Assembly (NCBI GenBank): GCA_022865885.1
Contig: JALHSQ010000127.1
Location: forward strand, 1-64,000
Source of the DNA: Candidatus Bathyarchaeota archaeon
GTDB taxonomy: Archaea; Thermoproteota; Bathyarchaeia; Bathyarchaeales; Bathycorpusculaceae
DNA length: 64,000 nucleotides
Reading direction: 5' to 3'
Positions within the stretch are counted from its first letter, which is position 1; each line of letters opens with the position of its first letter. Position numbers and translations under genes: made by a program. The notes below the pieces were generated by a model. It ran no database searches, was not told where the DNA came from, and was given only the letters and a program-made list of their open reading frames with translations. Positions 16,111 through 25,271 of the stretch are shown one piece after another.

Positions 16111-17619
16111 GTGTTTCACTTGAAGAAAGCGAATTCAGCTTCACTCATAATTGCTTTCTTGCTAGTAGTATCCTTCTTGGCGAGCGGTCGAGTCGTTGTT
16201 AAAGGGAACCAAGCAACGTGGGTTGTAGATGCTGGCGGAAAAGGCAACTTTAGCACTATTCAAGAAGCCATAAACGCTGCAAACCCAGGAGACACGATCT
16301 TTGTACTTAAGGGAGTATATTACGAAAGCGTCAATTTGAACAAGCCCATTCTGTTGATAGGAGAAGATGTGGACTCCACGATCCTAGACGGCAACAGAAC
16401 AGGCAACGTCATAGACTTAACCGCTAACAACACGAGGATCAACGGGTTCACCATAAGGGGAAGCAGAATATACCCATCCTATTCTGCGATACGAATAGAA
16501 CATGCCAGCAACACTTCCGTAAGCGGCAACAAGATAACCTTGAACTACTGTGGTATCAGCCTCTACTCATCCTACAACAACACAATATCTAACAACGTTA
16601 TTTCATATAGTTCAGTGGACGGCATTAGCTTCTACTCGTCGATAAACAACACTATATCAAACAACACGATCTCCAACAACTACGTTGACGGCATTAGCTT
16701 CTACTCATCAAATAATAACACAGTCACGGGGAACTCCATCATAAACAACCAAGTTAACGGTATGATTCTTTCGATTTACAGCAATCATAACACTATCTAC
16801 CACAACAATTTCGATAATGAACAGCAGGTATGGAACGACGCAACTAGCACTTGCTCGTGGAGCTATGACCAAGAAGGCAACAATTGGAATGACTACGTCG
16901 GAAAAGACCTGAATGAAGACGGAACAGGAGATAACACCTACCTAATAGATGCAAATAATCAAGACGACTACCCACTAATGGGAAAATTCACCATTTTCGA
17001 TGCTTCCTTCAACAAAACAACATACGACATCACTGTGATAAGCAACGCCACGATAGCGGCTTTCAGATTTGAGTACAATCCCGAAACAGGAAACAAAATC
17101 ATTCTTCTCAATGCTACTGCTACAGGCAGCGCTTTCACTTTTTGCAGGATAAGAATTCCAACGGAAATGATGGATCGACCGTTCACCGTGTTAACAGGTG
17201 AAGAGGAAATTACACCAACGCTGCTAACCATTTCAAACAGAACCTACTCCCACCTGTACTTCACGTATGTGGATGGTCAACAGGCAGTCAGAATAATGTC
17301 ATCAGAAAGTCTGCGTCTATACGTTGAGCTTCTTGATAAATTCACACAGCTACAGAGTGATGTTCATAGCATCAACGTAACATACTACGACCTAAAGAGC
17401 AATTATACTTCGCTTCTTGATGACTATAATCGGCTTCAGGAGAACTACCGCGAATTGAACAGCTCTTATCAAGAGCACTTGTTAGAGTTTAATGGGAGCG
17501 AGCAGAACCTCCGTAGCTTGACGTACATCTTCGTTTTCGCGATGGCAGTACTAATTGCAGTCACCGGCTACCTGTCGAGCACGCGCACACGGCCCACCGT
17601 GACGACGAAAGCCAAGTGA
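16111..17619 (+). CDS. Secreted beta-helix (NosD/right-handed helix) surface protein
   Basis: 502 residues from a GTG start. Signal peptide about 1-32; FSTIQEAINAANPGDTIFVLKG (residues 48-69, in two parts) opens the right-handed parallel beta-helix fold. The helix runs to about 245 with short repeats such as GISFYSSINNTISNN and GISFYSSNNNTVTGN. A second beta domain spans 290-400, a coiled coil about 405-460 (LQENYRELNSSYQEHL), and a C-terminal transmembrane helix about 466-485 with a basic tail anchors it. Many N-X-S/T sites suggest heavy glycosylation. The fold is used for polysaccharide binding or cleavage; the substrate is unknown. Confidence 0.8.
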   Translation: MFHLKKANSASLIIAFLLVVSFLASGRVVVKGNQATWVVDAGGKGNFSTIQEAINAANPGDTIFVLKGVYYESVNLNKPILLIGEDVDSTILDGNRTGNVIDLTANNTRINGFTIRGSRIYPSYSAIRIEHASNTSVSGNKITLNYCGISLYSSYNNTISNNVISYSSVDGISFYSSINNTISNNTISNNYVDGISFYSSNNNTVTGNSIINNQVNGMILSIYSNHNTIYHNNFDNEQQVWNDATSTCSWSYDQEGNNWNDYVGKDLNEDGTGDNTYLIDANNQDDYPLMGKFTIFDASFNKTTYDITVISNATIAAFRFEYNPETGNKIILLNATATGSAFTFCRIRIPTEMMDRPFTVLTGEEEITPTLLTISNRTYSHLYFTYVDGQQAVRIMSSESLRLYVELLDKFTQLQSDVHSINVTYYDLKSNYTSLLDDYNRLQENYRELNSSYQEHLLEFNGSEQNLRSLTYIFVFAMAVLIAVTGYLSSTRTRPTVTTKAK

Positions 17620-17725
17620 AAGAGGACATCACCCCTTGGGCCGACGGAACCCAAGATAGGATCTGCTTTCAGTAAACACGGCAGCCATACACTTGCCTCC
17701 ACTGAAAAACGCATTACACCACGAT

Positions 17726-17813
17726 TGGTGCGGGGGGTGGGATTTGAACCCACGAACCTCTACAGGATAGGCGCCTCAGGCCTACGCCTTTAGCCATGCT
17801 TGGCAACCCCCGC
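17726..17813 (-). tRNA. tRNA-Leu (anticodon GAG)
   Basis: Read on the minus strand: acceptor GCGGGGG at 17807-17813 pairs with CCCCCGC at 17730-17736, discriminator A, then an encoded CCA at 17726-17728. The anticodon stem TAGGC/GCCTA holds the loop CTGAGGC, giving anticodon GAG. The long variable arm is typical of tRNA-Leu and the T loop is TTCAAAT. No intron is visible. Confidence 0.93.
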
Positions 17814-18054
17814 CCACAAGCCACCCGTCTATTTCTCTGACCTATTGTTGAAATTAAGTCTTACCATGCCAAAACAAAAGGATTTGATATAAGATAGCTG
17901 CCCGCGTTGTGCACAAGTCCTCTTCATGTTCGCGGCATAATATCGTGTATGTGCTCTCTCTATGCCAAGAACAGGCTAAGGCACCTTATTAACTCGCTTG
18001 GTTCTCTCCCGGTTCCCAGACTGGCAGCATCGACACGACCATGCAGGCCAATTC
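17814..18054. other. Intergenic stretch
   Basis: Between the tRNA 5' end and the creatininase-family gene. A TATA-like GATTTGATATAAG near 17881-17893 could not be tied to a gene. No coding sequence supported. The 17620-17725 stretch on the other side of the tRNA is also empty. Confidence 0.4.
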
Positions 18055-18831
18055 TCAGTGTTTCAAATCCTCAATCAGTTTTATCACTTCTTTCAGAATG
18101 TACCTGTTTATCATCCGCCCCTTTTCGGCCGAAGCGATAGTCGGATCGCCGATTATCCCACTTAGGAAAAAGCTTTCTGGATTTGCGACAATCTCGAATC
18201 TTGGCAGCTTCGGATAGTTTTTCTTACCCTTAGTCTTCACCAAATCTGGTCTTATAGCCATCACTCTAGAAGTCTCAATCGTGCCGGCATGACCGTCTCT
18301 ATCGCTAAAGTGTTTCCCTCGCAGTTCATAGGCAAAATCGTAGTCTGAGCAGACCATTATTCTTGGCCTCTTCTCAGGGTTTTCTCCCTCGTGATGCCAA
18401 ACGACTTCCTGAGCTGCTAGTCTGAGTGCGGCCATGTGAGACTGACCAGCATGGCCACTCAGCACCAGTATTCTGGTAAATCCATTGCGAACAAACTCCT
18501 CAAGGATGTCCAGCGTAATCCTGTACAACGATTTGAACCCTATTGAAATCGTGCCCGGAAAACCACGAGTCGAATTGCAGACGCCATATCTCAATGGAGG
18601 CGCAACGAGACATTTCGTCTTTCTGGCTGCTTCCAGTGCCACATATTCAGGTTGGAGGCTATCCGTGCAAAGCGGAAGGTGGTTACCATGCTCCTCAACG
18701 CTTCCGACAGGAACTATAACGACTTTTCTTGTTTTGGCGTATTCTTCCACTTCTTTCATGCTAAGTTCATCGAACCATAGCCTCTCCGGTTTCCCAGAAA
18801 CACTCCCACGAGACTTAGCTCTCACATTCAT
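18055..18831 (-). CDS. Creatininase-family amidohydrolase
   Basis: 258 residues. Family metal ligands are visible: VPVGSVEEHGNHLPLCTD (Glu, His, Asp; residues about 41-58), VLSGHAGQSH (His) and GHAGTIETS (Glu). Family members are binuclear metal amidohydrolases that include creatininase, the archaeal FAPy deformylase ArfB of riboflavin/F420 synthesis, and mycofactocin protease MftE. Which one this is cannot be decided; in archaea ArfB-like activity is a real possibility, but the flanking genes give no support. The promoter is a TATA box at 18883-18894. Confidence 0.82.
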   Translation of the reverse strand: MNVRAKSRGSVSGKPERLWFDELSMKEVEEYAKTRKVVIVPVGSVEEHGNHLPLCTDSLQPEYVALEAARKTKCLVAPPLRYGVCNSTRGFPGTISIGFKSLYRITLDILEEFVRNGFTRILVLSGHAGQSHMAALRLAAQEVVWHHEGENPEKRPRIMVCSDYDFAYELRGKHFSDRDGHAGTIETSRVMAIRPDLVKTKGKKNYPKLPRFEIVANPESFFLSGIIGDPTIASAEKGRMINRYILKEVIKLIEDLKH

Positions 18832-18882
18832 ACATTAACACCTTCAAATCAACCAGTCAAATCCAAGTATTTCGGCGATTTA

Positions 18883-18894
18883 GCTTATAAAGCT
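18883..18894 (-). promoter_or_regulatory. TATA box of the creatininase-family gene
   Basis: Minus strand AGCTTTATAAGC, about 52 bases before the ATG at 18831. The 18895-19138 spacer beyond it has a second TATA-like CGTTTTATCA (19084-19093) on the plus strand that could serve the nucleotidyltransferase gene; no other feature is seen there. Confidence 0.5.
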
Positions 18895-19138
18895 CTAGAT
18901 GAATCCGCCGATTCTCCGCACAGCAAACACCTCACCTGCATTAAACAATGGGTCTCTTGCAGGAACTACTCGTTCCAAGCCAAATCGCCTTTTGACTTGT
19001 TGGCGAAGTCAGCAGGTAATTCCTCGGTCAGAGACTTTGCGTCAACCTTTGTTAAACATCAACAGTCCCAGAATTCACGAAACCGTTTTATCAAGCCTGA
19101 TTAGATAGAAGCGTACAGTTTGGAGACAGTGAAAATCT

Positions 19139-20227
19139 TTGAAGGCTTTGATTCTGGCAGGAGGCGTTGGCACAAGGTTGAGACCACTGAGTTGCACAAG
19201 ACCGAAAAGCCTCTTCCCCATAGTTAACAAACCCCTCCTGCAATGGACTTTCGAGAGACTTGCCAAACACGGAATAAGCGATGTCATACTTGCCGTCAAC
19301 TATCAAACTGAAGCTGCAATAAAACAACATAGAATCCCAAAGTACGGTATACACACGACATATTCGAGAGACCCGTTGAAAAAGCCGTTGGGAACAGGCG
19401 GCCCGATAAAGAAAACTGAAAAGCAAATCGGCCACAGTGAACCTTTCCTTGTACTTAATGGAGACATATTCTCTGACGTGAACTACACAGAACTCTTGAA
19501 AACCCACAATGAGAAGGAAGCCATAGCGACGATTGCTCTTCACTGCGTTGAAGATCCAAGCAGATATGGAGTAGCGGAATTAATGCAGAATGGCCGAATA
19601 AGCAGGTTTATCGAGAAGCCTCCCCGAGAGTCTGCCCAGTCCAACCTGATTAATGCAGGCACGTATGTTCTCAGTCCCGGGATTTTTGAATACATTCCGA
19701 AAGGGCAGCAAGTCTCGATTGAACGCGACGTTTTCCCCAAGCTGGCAGAAGAAAAAGCCCTTTATGGGTACGTCTACGGCGGCTTGTGGATCGACATCGG
19801 TAAACCGGAAGACTATCTGCAGATAAACGAAACTTTGCTAGACTCCTTTGCATACCGACAAGAAAACAAGACCGGAAGGAATAGTGTAGTCAGAGAACCT
19901 GTTGCATTCGACACTGGAGTCTCGATAGGAGAAAAATCAGTAATAGGACCATATGTGATACTGGGAAGAAACGTGGCTGTCGGCAATAACGTTCACATAC
20001 AACACTCTGTGATTCTCCCGGGAACATCAATATCTGACTCCTCATCAATAGACGGTGCCATACTAGGTGATAGCGTCATAATAGGGGAAAAAGCGAAAAT
20101 AGCAAAGAAGTGTATACTTGGCGACCACGTTAAAATAAGAGACAACGTAACGCTCGCGGAAGGGGTCTCAATCTGCCCTGCCAAGGAGGTAACTGAAAGC
20201 GTATTTACACGAGGAAATATATGCTAA
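19139..20227 (+). CDS. Sugar-1-phosphate nucleotidyltransferase (mannose-1-P guanylyltransferase-like)
   Basis: 362 residues from a TTG start. Nucleotide-binding LAGGVGTRLRPLS (6-18) and RPKSLFPIVNKP lead the catalytic domain; VLNGDIFSD carries the metal-binding Asp, and GLWIDIGKPEDYL closes it. From about 262 to 345 short hexapeptide repeats (VSIGEKSVIGPYVILGRN and similar) form a left-handed beta helix. The domain set matches GMPP/GlmU-like enzymes that make GDP-mannose or UDP-GlcNAc. It is followed 17 bases later by a phosphohexomutase, so the pair makes an activated sugar for surface glycans. Confidence 0.85.
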   Translation: MKALILAGGVGTRLRPLSCTRPKSLFPIVNKPLLQWTFERLAKHGISDVILAVNYQTEAAIKQHRIPKYGIHTTYSRDPLKKPLGTGGPIKKTEKQIGHSEPFLVLNGDIFSDVNYTELLKTHNEKEAIATIALHCVEDPSRYGVAELMQNGRISRFIEKPPRESAQSNLINAGTYVLSPGIFEYIPKGQQVSIERDVFPKLAEEKALYGYVYGGLWIDIGKPEDYLQINETLLDSFAYRQENKTGRNSVVREPVAFDTGVSIGEKSVIGPYVILGRNVAVGNNVHIQHSVILPGTSISDSSSIDGAILGDSVIIGEKAKIAKKCILGDHVKIRDNVTLAEGVSICPAKEVTESVFTRGNIC

Positions 20228-20243
20228 TGAAGGATGTGGTAGT

Positions 20244-21617
20244 ATGCCAAGCAAAGAGCGCCTTTTCGGGACAAACGGAATCCGCGGAGTTGTCAATAAG
20301 GAACTAACCCCGCAAATGGCCACAAGCATCGGAAGCGCCATAGGAACCTTCTTCAAACGTGAAAAGCTTATTGTAGGATATGATGCCAGAACAAGTGGCC
20401 CCATGCTTGCAATGGCAGTAATCTCTGGGATAAACGCTACCGGATGTGACACTTACTTCGCGGGAATGGCTCCCACGCCGGCATTGCAGTATGCCGTGAA
20501 GAATCATAAGATGGCGGGAGCAGTCATCATAACAGCATCTCACAATCCTCCAGAATATAATGGAATCAAAGTCATATGGAAAGACGGGATAGAACTCTCC
20601 CACGAACAGGAAATGGAAGTAGAAAGAATATACTTCAAAGGAAAAACAGAATATGCAGAATGGAATCAGCTAGGGACGAAACACGAACTCCTTGAAACGA
20701 TTAGCGAGTACATACAAGCAATAAAGAAACACGTGGACACCGCTCAGATAGAGAAAAAGAAATACCATGTCGTGGTTGACGCTGCAAACAGTGTCGGCGG
20801 CTTAGCAGCACCATTTTTGTTAAGAGAACTAGGCTGCAAAGTCACAACTGTAAACGCAAACATTGATGGATCATTTCCTGGTAGACCTCCCGAGCCCCGC
20901 CCAGAGAACCTTGAAGAATTAGCTTCAATCGTAAGAGCAGTCAAAGCAGACATAGGCGTGGCGTTTGATGGAGACGCCGACCGCTCCGTCTTCGTCGACG
21001 AAAAAGGCGCAGTCCATTGGGGAGACAAAACCTTCGCCCTAGTCGAAAAGCATTTCTTGAAAAAGAACAGGGGCGAAATAATCGTAACACCGGTAAGTTC
21101 CTCAACATTGATAAAAGACATAGCAGACGCACATGGCGGAGAAATCGTCTGGACAAAGGTGGGAAGCGTAACAGTCTCCCACACAATGAAGAAAACACAT
21201 GCAAAACTCGGCGGGGAAGAAAACGGCGGAATATTCTACGGACCACACAACGCAGTAAGAGACGGAGCTATGGCAACCGCCCTGATCTTGAACATAATTG
21301 CCGAAACAGGCGAAAAACTCTCAAACCTGCTCGCGGAACTGCCGAAGTATTTCATCGAAAAGAGCAAAATAGAATGCCCAGAAGAAATCAAAGAAGAAGT
21401 CCTACGCACACTGATCCAGCAACTCAGAGGCCTAAACGTAAACACCATCGATGGCGCCAAAATTTGGTTCGAAGACGGAAGCGCCATTTTGATAAGACCC
21501 AGCGGCACAGAGCCAATCTATCGATTATATGCAGAATCCAAAACTGAAGAAACGGCTGCAAAGCTGATTAAAGAATACAGCCTTAAACTGAAGAGAATCA
21601 TCGCCACTTCAAGGTAA
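20244..21617 (+). CDS. glmM: Phosphohexomutase (phosphoglucosamine/phosphomannomutase)
   Basis: 457 residues. Begins with RLFGTNGIRGVVN; catalytic phosphoserine loop TASHNPPEYNG (about 98-108), metal loop FDGDADRSVF, sugar loop GGEENGG and the C-terminal phosphate-binding RPSGTEPIYRLYAE. Converts hexose-6-phosphate to hexose-1-phosphate. Archaeal members often act on both glucosamine and mannose phosphates, so the symbol is tentative. It lies between the nucleotidyltransferase and the sugar dehydrogenase homologue in one operon. Confidence 0.9.
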   Translation: MPSKERLFGTNGIRGVVNKELTPQMATSIGSAIGTFFKREKLIVGYDARTSGPMLAMAVISGINATGCDTYFAGMAPTPALQYAVKNHKMAGAVIITASHNPPEYNGIKVIWKDGIELSHEQEMEVERIYFKGKTEYAEWNQLGTKHELLETISEYIQAIKKHVDTAQIEKKKYHVVVDAANSVGGLAAPFLLRELGCKVTTVNANIDGSFPGRPPEPRPENLEELASIVRAVKADIGVAFDGDADRSVFVDEKGAVHWGDKTFALVEKHFLKKNRGEIIVTPVSSSTLIKDIADAHGGEIVWTKVGSVTVSHTMKKTHAKLGGEENGGIFYGPHNAVRDGAMATALILNIIAETGEKLSNLLAELPKYFIEKSKIECPEEIKEEVLRTLIQQLRGLNVNTIDGAKIWFEDGSAILIRPSGTEPIYRLYAESKTEETAAKLIKEYSLKLKRIIATSR

Positions 21618-21653
21618 AGCAAGTCAACAAACCCATTATCACGGAGACCCTTA

Positions 21654-23036
21654 ATGTCAACGTCAACGATCCTTCACATAAAACCCGAAGAACTTGAGAG
21701 CAGCGAAAAAAGAGGAATATACACAATCACAATCGTAGGCTGCGAACCTACCGGAGTGCTTCACGCGTATCTCTTCGCCGAAGCCGGCTTCAAAGTCATA
21801 TGGGCAGAACCTGATCAAACGGTGGTAGATCTCCTAACAAAGAAGAAAATGCTTTTCTCAAATCGCGAAACTGATACCAAGTTTTGGAAGCACACAAGAA
21901 ACGGCCGCCTAAGCATTACGGGCAACATTAAGACAGCGGTGGTTCAAAGCGACGTAATAGGAATATCGACGCCCATAAACATTGACGAAAGAAGGAAGCC
22001 TAATCATTCAAACCTAGAGAGGATCTGCAAACTCGTAGGTTCAAACATACGAAAAGGCTCGTTAATAATCATGATGGCAATCACTGGGCTTGGCACCATG
22101 GAAGATGTTCTCAGGCCAATTGTAGAAAACACGTCAGGACTCAAAATTGGTACCGACATCGGCCTCGCCTACAGTCCAATGCGAATCTCCGACGAGCAAA
22201 CACTAGAAGCTGCAGTGGCACAGGAAAGAATCGTCGCTGCAACCGACAAAAACAGTCTGAGCGCAGCTTCAACAATCTTGAAGACAATCTCAAGAAATGA
22301 AATAAAAAAGACAAACAACGTCAAATTAGCAGAAGCGGTTTTCCTCTTCGAAACGGTGCAGCGAGACACAAGAGCCGCCCTTGCTAACGAACTCGCACTT
22401 TTCTGCGAGAAAGCAAACATAGATTACTTGGAAGCCCAGGAATTCATGAATAAAAACGCCTCATGTGAAACTTTAGCTCCCACGATTGCAGTGGGAAGCC
22501 CCCAAGAAGAACCATATCTGTTGCTGGAAAATGCTGAGAATCTGAACGCAAAATTGAGAATTACCTTGATGGCGAGAGAAACAAACGAAGAAATGGTTAA
22601 ACATGCAGTCAACCTGACTAGAGACGCATTAGGCCACTGTGGAAAAACACTAAAACGTTCCAAGATCTCTCTGCTAGGAGTATCACAGAGACTAAATGAA
22701 AAAAACTCTCCAAGAAAAGTGCTTAAGGAATTGGCAAGGATGCTGGAAGCAAGGGGCGCTAAACTCAACCTTTACGATCCGCATTCTTCAAACAACGAAA
22801 CAACTGAAATGCAGCACCACCTCAAAGGAAGCTTAAACGAAGCTGTCGATGGCGCCGACTGCGTATTAATAGTAACTAAACACGATCAGTTTAAGCGTCT
22901 AAACTTGAGAAAACTGAAAATCATGATGCGGTCGCCTTCAGCGATTGTCGACCTGGAAGGAGTTCTTGATCCTCACAAAGTTGAAAAGGAAGGCATCATA
23001 TATCGAGGATTAGGCAGAGGCGTTTGGACAAAATGA
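21654..23036 (+). CDS. UDP-sugar dehydrogenase homologue lacking catalytic residues
   Basis: 460 residues with the full three-domain layout of UDP-glucose/UDP-ManNAc dehydrogenases: Rossmann start ITIVGCEPTGV, STPIN, YSPMRISD, RDTRAALANELALFCE, and the C-terminal ISLLGVSQRLNEKNSPRKVL and LYDPHSS. The key residues are altered. The GXGXXG loop reads GCEPTG. The lysine and asparagine of the usual AExxKLxxN helix are Phe and Thr (AEAVFLFET). The GGHCxxxDP loop with the nucleophilic cysteine is reduced to VGSPQEEP. The gene is intact and overlaps the next by 4 bases, so it looks maintained. A binding or regulatory role is inferred. Confidence 0.8.
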   Translation: MSTSTILHIKPEELESSEKRGIYTITIVGCEPTGVLHAYLFAEAGFKVIWAEPDQTVVDLLTKKKMLFSNRETDTKFWKHTRNGRLSITGNIKTAVVQSDVIGISTPINIDERRKPNHSNLERICKLVGSNIRKGSLIIMMAITGLGTMEDVLRPIVENTSGLKIGTDIGLAYSPMRISDEQTLEAAVAQERIVAATDKNSLSAASTILKTISRNEIKKTNNVKLAEAVFLFETVQRDTRAALANELALFCEKANIDYLEAQEFMNKNASCETLAPTIAVGSPQEEPYLLLENAENLNAKLRITLMARETNEEMVKHAVNLTRDALGHCGKTLKRSKISLLGVSQRLNEKNSPRKVLKELARMLEARGAKLNLYDPHSSNNETTEMQHHLKGSLNEAVDGADCVLIVTKHDQFKRLNLRKLKIMMRSPSAIVDLEGVLDPHKVEKEGIIYRGLGRGVWTK

Positions 23037-23983
23037 AGAAACTCGGCGTAGCAGTAATAGGAACAGGTTTCTGGGGCAAGAACCATGCACGAATCTTCAG
23101 GGAATTACCGGAAACGGAGCTTCTGGCTATCTGCGACATAAATGCTGAGAGAGCAAAAGCTGCAGCCCATCAGTTTGGGGTGAAACCGTTTAAAGATGCT
23201 GGAAGAATGCTGAAAGATGAAAGTATCGAAGCAGTTAGCGTTTGTACGTGGTCGACAAGCTTAGCGAAAGAGGCATTAAAGGCTCTAAGAGCTGGGAAGC
23301 ATGTTCTGGTGGAAAAACCCATGGCGACAAATACTACACAGGCGAAAAAACTGCTGGAAACTGCAGACAAAGAAGGATTGCATCTCACAGTTGGTTTATT
23401 GATGCGCTTTATACCGGGAGTGCAGTATATCAGAAATGCAGTTGAAAACAAAAACGTCGGTAATCCAGTGTGCGCAACTGCAAAAAGGGTTGCTCAATGG
23501 CCTGAGAGAATAGGCGATGTTGGAGTAGTTAAAGACACCGCAATTCATGATCTTGACGTAATGAGATACATCTTCAATGAAGATCCCATAGCAGTATATG
23601 CGAAAACAGGTAGCATGAGAAACAGAAAATTCGAAGATTACGCCCAGATCATGCTTACGTTTGAAGGTGACAAGAGCGCCTTCATCGAGTCCAACTGGCT
23701 GACACCTTACAAGACGCGAATGCTGATAATGACGGGAAGCGAAGCTATAGTGAAATTAGACTATATTACTCAGGAGCTAACGATTGAGAACGCCAAGGAA
23801 ACAGTTCAGCCAAGATGTATCCCACAAGAACCGCTCAAGCTTGAACTTCAACACTTTGCGAAATGTATCACTAGAAAAGAGAAGCCAATGGTCACAGGAA
23901 TGGACGGTTTGAGAGCCCTACAGATAGCGGAAGCAGCCCTGAGATCCTCAGCAACCAATAGAGTTGTGAAGCTTAGAGACTAG
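23033..23983 (+). CDS. Gfo/Idh/MocA-family sugar oxidoreductase
   Basis: 316 residues from the ATG at 23033, which overlaps the previous stop (ATGA); a TTG 9 bases upstream is less likely. Rossmann loop VIGTGFWGKNH, the family EKP motif in VLVEKPMAT and the IHDLDVMRYIF substrate-domain helix (Asp and His of the active site) are all present, and unlike its upstream neighbour it looks catalytically complete. WlbA-type relatives oxidise UDP-GlcNAc(A) at C3 during synthesis of amino sugars for glycans, which fits the operon. The 3' end overlaps the convergent Trm112-like gene by 11 bases. Confidence 0.87.
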   Translation: MKKLGVAVIGTGFWGKNHARIFRELPETELLAICDINAERAKAAAHQFGVKPFKDAGRMLKDESIEAVSVCTWSTSLAKEALKALRAGKHVLVEKPMATNTTQAKKLLETADKEGLHLTVGLLMRFIPGVQYIRNAVENKNVGNPVCATAKRVAQWPERIGDVGVVKDTAIHDLDVMRYIFNEDPIAVYAKTGSMRNRKFEDYAQIMLTFEGDKSAFIESNWLTPYKTRMLIMTGSEAIVKLDYITQELTIENAKETVQPRCIPQEPLKLELQHFAKCITRKEKPMVTGMDGLRALQIAEAALRSSATNRVVKLRD

Positions 23984-24281
23984 GAAAACTACCGTTCTCC
24001 TTGCCTCTGGTAGTTGCCAATCTGAATGGTCTTCCTTCCACCAAGATTTTCTCCGGTACTCTTTCTCTCCATTTCTTCAAAAAAGGCAAATCCTCTGCTT
24101 CTCTCCGCAGTTCATCAGGTAGCATCTCTGGGATTTCGTCGCGAATCGGATACCATCGCAAGCATTTTGGACAGACAATAAGGCCCTCTGCTATCTCTTC
24201 CTTCTCTTCGAAAACATGCAACTCAAGTGGATGATGTTTGTCGATTGGGCAAGCCAGTATGTCCATCAGTTTTTTCTTCAT
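23973..24281 (-). CDS. Trm112-like zinc-binding protein
   Basis: 102 residues. MKKKLMDILACPIDKHHPLEL and IVCPKCLRWYPIRDEIPEMLPDELR form the Trm112/YbaR zinc-ribbon fold; three of the four usual Cys are clear (C11, C37, C40). Trm112 is a small activator that stabilises several methyltransferases of tRNA, rRNA and release factor in eukaryotes and archaea. A tRNA methyltransferase gene lies 50 bases upstream in the same direction, and a METTL5-like methyltransferase, a known class of Trm112 partner, lies at 58439-59134. Confidence 0.82.
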   Translation of the reverse strand: MKKKLMDILACPIDKHHPLELHVFEEKEEIAEGLIVCPKCLRWYPIRDEIPEMLPDELRREAEDLPFLKKWRERVPEKILVEGRPFRLATTRGKENGSFPSL

Positions 24282-24330
24282 TCCTTCAACTTCTCAAAAG
24301 CAAGTATCGAAGGACAGCTTATTAAACTTG

Positions 24331-25185
24331 TTAAACCAATCTAACAGCAATATCCAAGACAACCTGAAACCATCTGGGACCAACTGATCTAACGACGCGA
24401 CCGAAGGAAACCTTGTTATCTATGTTCATGGTCGCAAGCTTCTCAGCCACTTTAAGCATGGTTTTCTCAACAGCATTCCCACTTCTGCCAGCGTGCTCAA
24501 TATCATAGTAATGGATCCAACCCTCACCACTCTTTAAGGCAAGTAAAGCAAGTGACAAATACTCCAGTGCTTTTTGCGGCAGGGGCATAAGAACCCTGTG
24601 TGCAACATGGCAAAGTCTCTTCTCAATGATCTCCTTTGCGTCACCAAGAACAGGGAAAATCCTCCCGTAAGATCCATTAGCCCTGATGTTTTCCTGCATA
24701 AATTGAAAAGCTAATGGATTAACGTCAATCGAATATGTTCGCGAGGCGTTTGAGTGTTTGGCAATAATCAAGGAGAGACAACCTACTCCAGCGAACATGT
24801 TCAGAACCGTCTCTCCATCCTTGACTTGCTTCGCAATGCGGGTTCGCTCATATGAAAGTCTAGGTGAGAAATAGCAGGCGTCAAGATATACGGAGAATGA
24901 GCAACCTGATTCCACATGAGTCGTGACAGTCTTGCGCTCGCCAGCTATGTGCTTCAGTCCACGGACTCGGAAATCCCCATAAACAGGACCCGCCGGAACT
25001 AGCACCGTTCTAGCATTTCTGTGAATGCTCATTATTGCCTCTGCGAGTACTTTGTCGTGTTTTTTGGGCATTTCATGCAAACGGATGAACACGATGTCTC
25101 CAATGACCTTATAAGAGTTGCAGACGTACGATGACGAAGACAGCGACAAGACCTCTGCAATGATTCCCTTTAGTCGCTTTTTCAA
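24331..25185 (-). CDS. trm5: tRNA (guanine-37 N1)-methyltransferase, Trm5 family
   Basis: 284 residues from a TTG at 25185 (LKKRLKGIIAEVL); the longer open frame upstream would run through the TATA region and was rejected. Small N-terminal D1 domain (KVIGDIVFIRL), D2 part with EGxFRVR-like GDFRVRGLKHIAGER, then YFSPRLSYERTRIAKQV and the SAM loop VLNMFAGVGCLSLIIA. Catalytic-loop region reads RVLMPLPQKALEYL, where most Trm5 have NLP rather than PLP. Trm5 makes m1G37, the first step of wyosine formation, which connects to the decayed Taw1 gene at 29448. A Taw2-like paralogue is a weaker alternative. Confidence 0.85.
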   Translation of the reverse strand: MKKRLKGIIAEVLSLSSSSYVCNSYKVIGDIVFIRLHEMPKKHDKVLAEAIMSIHRNARTVLVPAGPVYGDFRVRGLKHIAGERKTVTTHVESGCSFSVYLDACYFSPRLSYERTRIAKQVKDGETVLNMFAGVGCLSLIIAKHSNASRTYSIDVNPLAFQFMQENIRANGSYGRIFPVLGDAKEIIEKRLCHVAHRVLMPLPQKALEYLSLALLALKSGEGWIHYYDIEHAGRSGNAVEKTMLKVAEKLATMNIDNKVSFGRVVRSVGPRWFQVVLDIAVRLV

Positions 25186-25225
25186 ACCACACCCAACCGG
25201 TACAAAGCATAACAATTCCCGGAAA

Positions 25226-25235
25226 CATTTAAATG
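25226..25235. promoter_or_regulatory. Palindromic TATA element between trm5 and rpoP
   Basis: CATTTAAATG is a perfect palindrome lying 41 bases from the trm5 start and 37 bases from the rpoP ATG. In either direction the spacing suits an archaeal TATA box, so it may drive both genes divergently. Confidence 0.5.
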
Positions 25236-25271
25236 CGAAATGGTTTTCCTCTGTATGAAGAGGACAGTCAA

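Noticed and set aside
16540-16790. Short near-repeats (GGCATTAGCTTCTACTC and similar) that could suggest a CRISPR array
   Set aside because: They are in-frame coding repeats of a beta-helix protein, unequal in spacing and sequence; no CRISPR array was found anywhere in the window.
21017-21547. 176-codon plus-strand frame within glmM, very rich in Arg, Asn and Thr
   Set aside because: Out-of-frame reading of the phosphohexomutase; no start signal and composition typical of a frame-shifted shadow.
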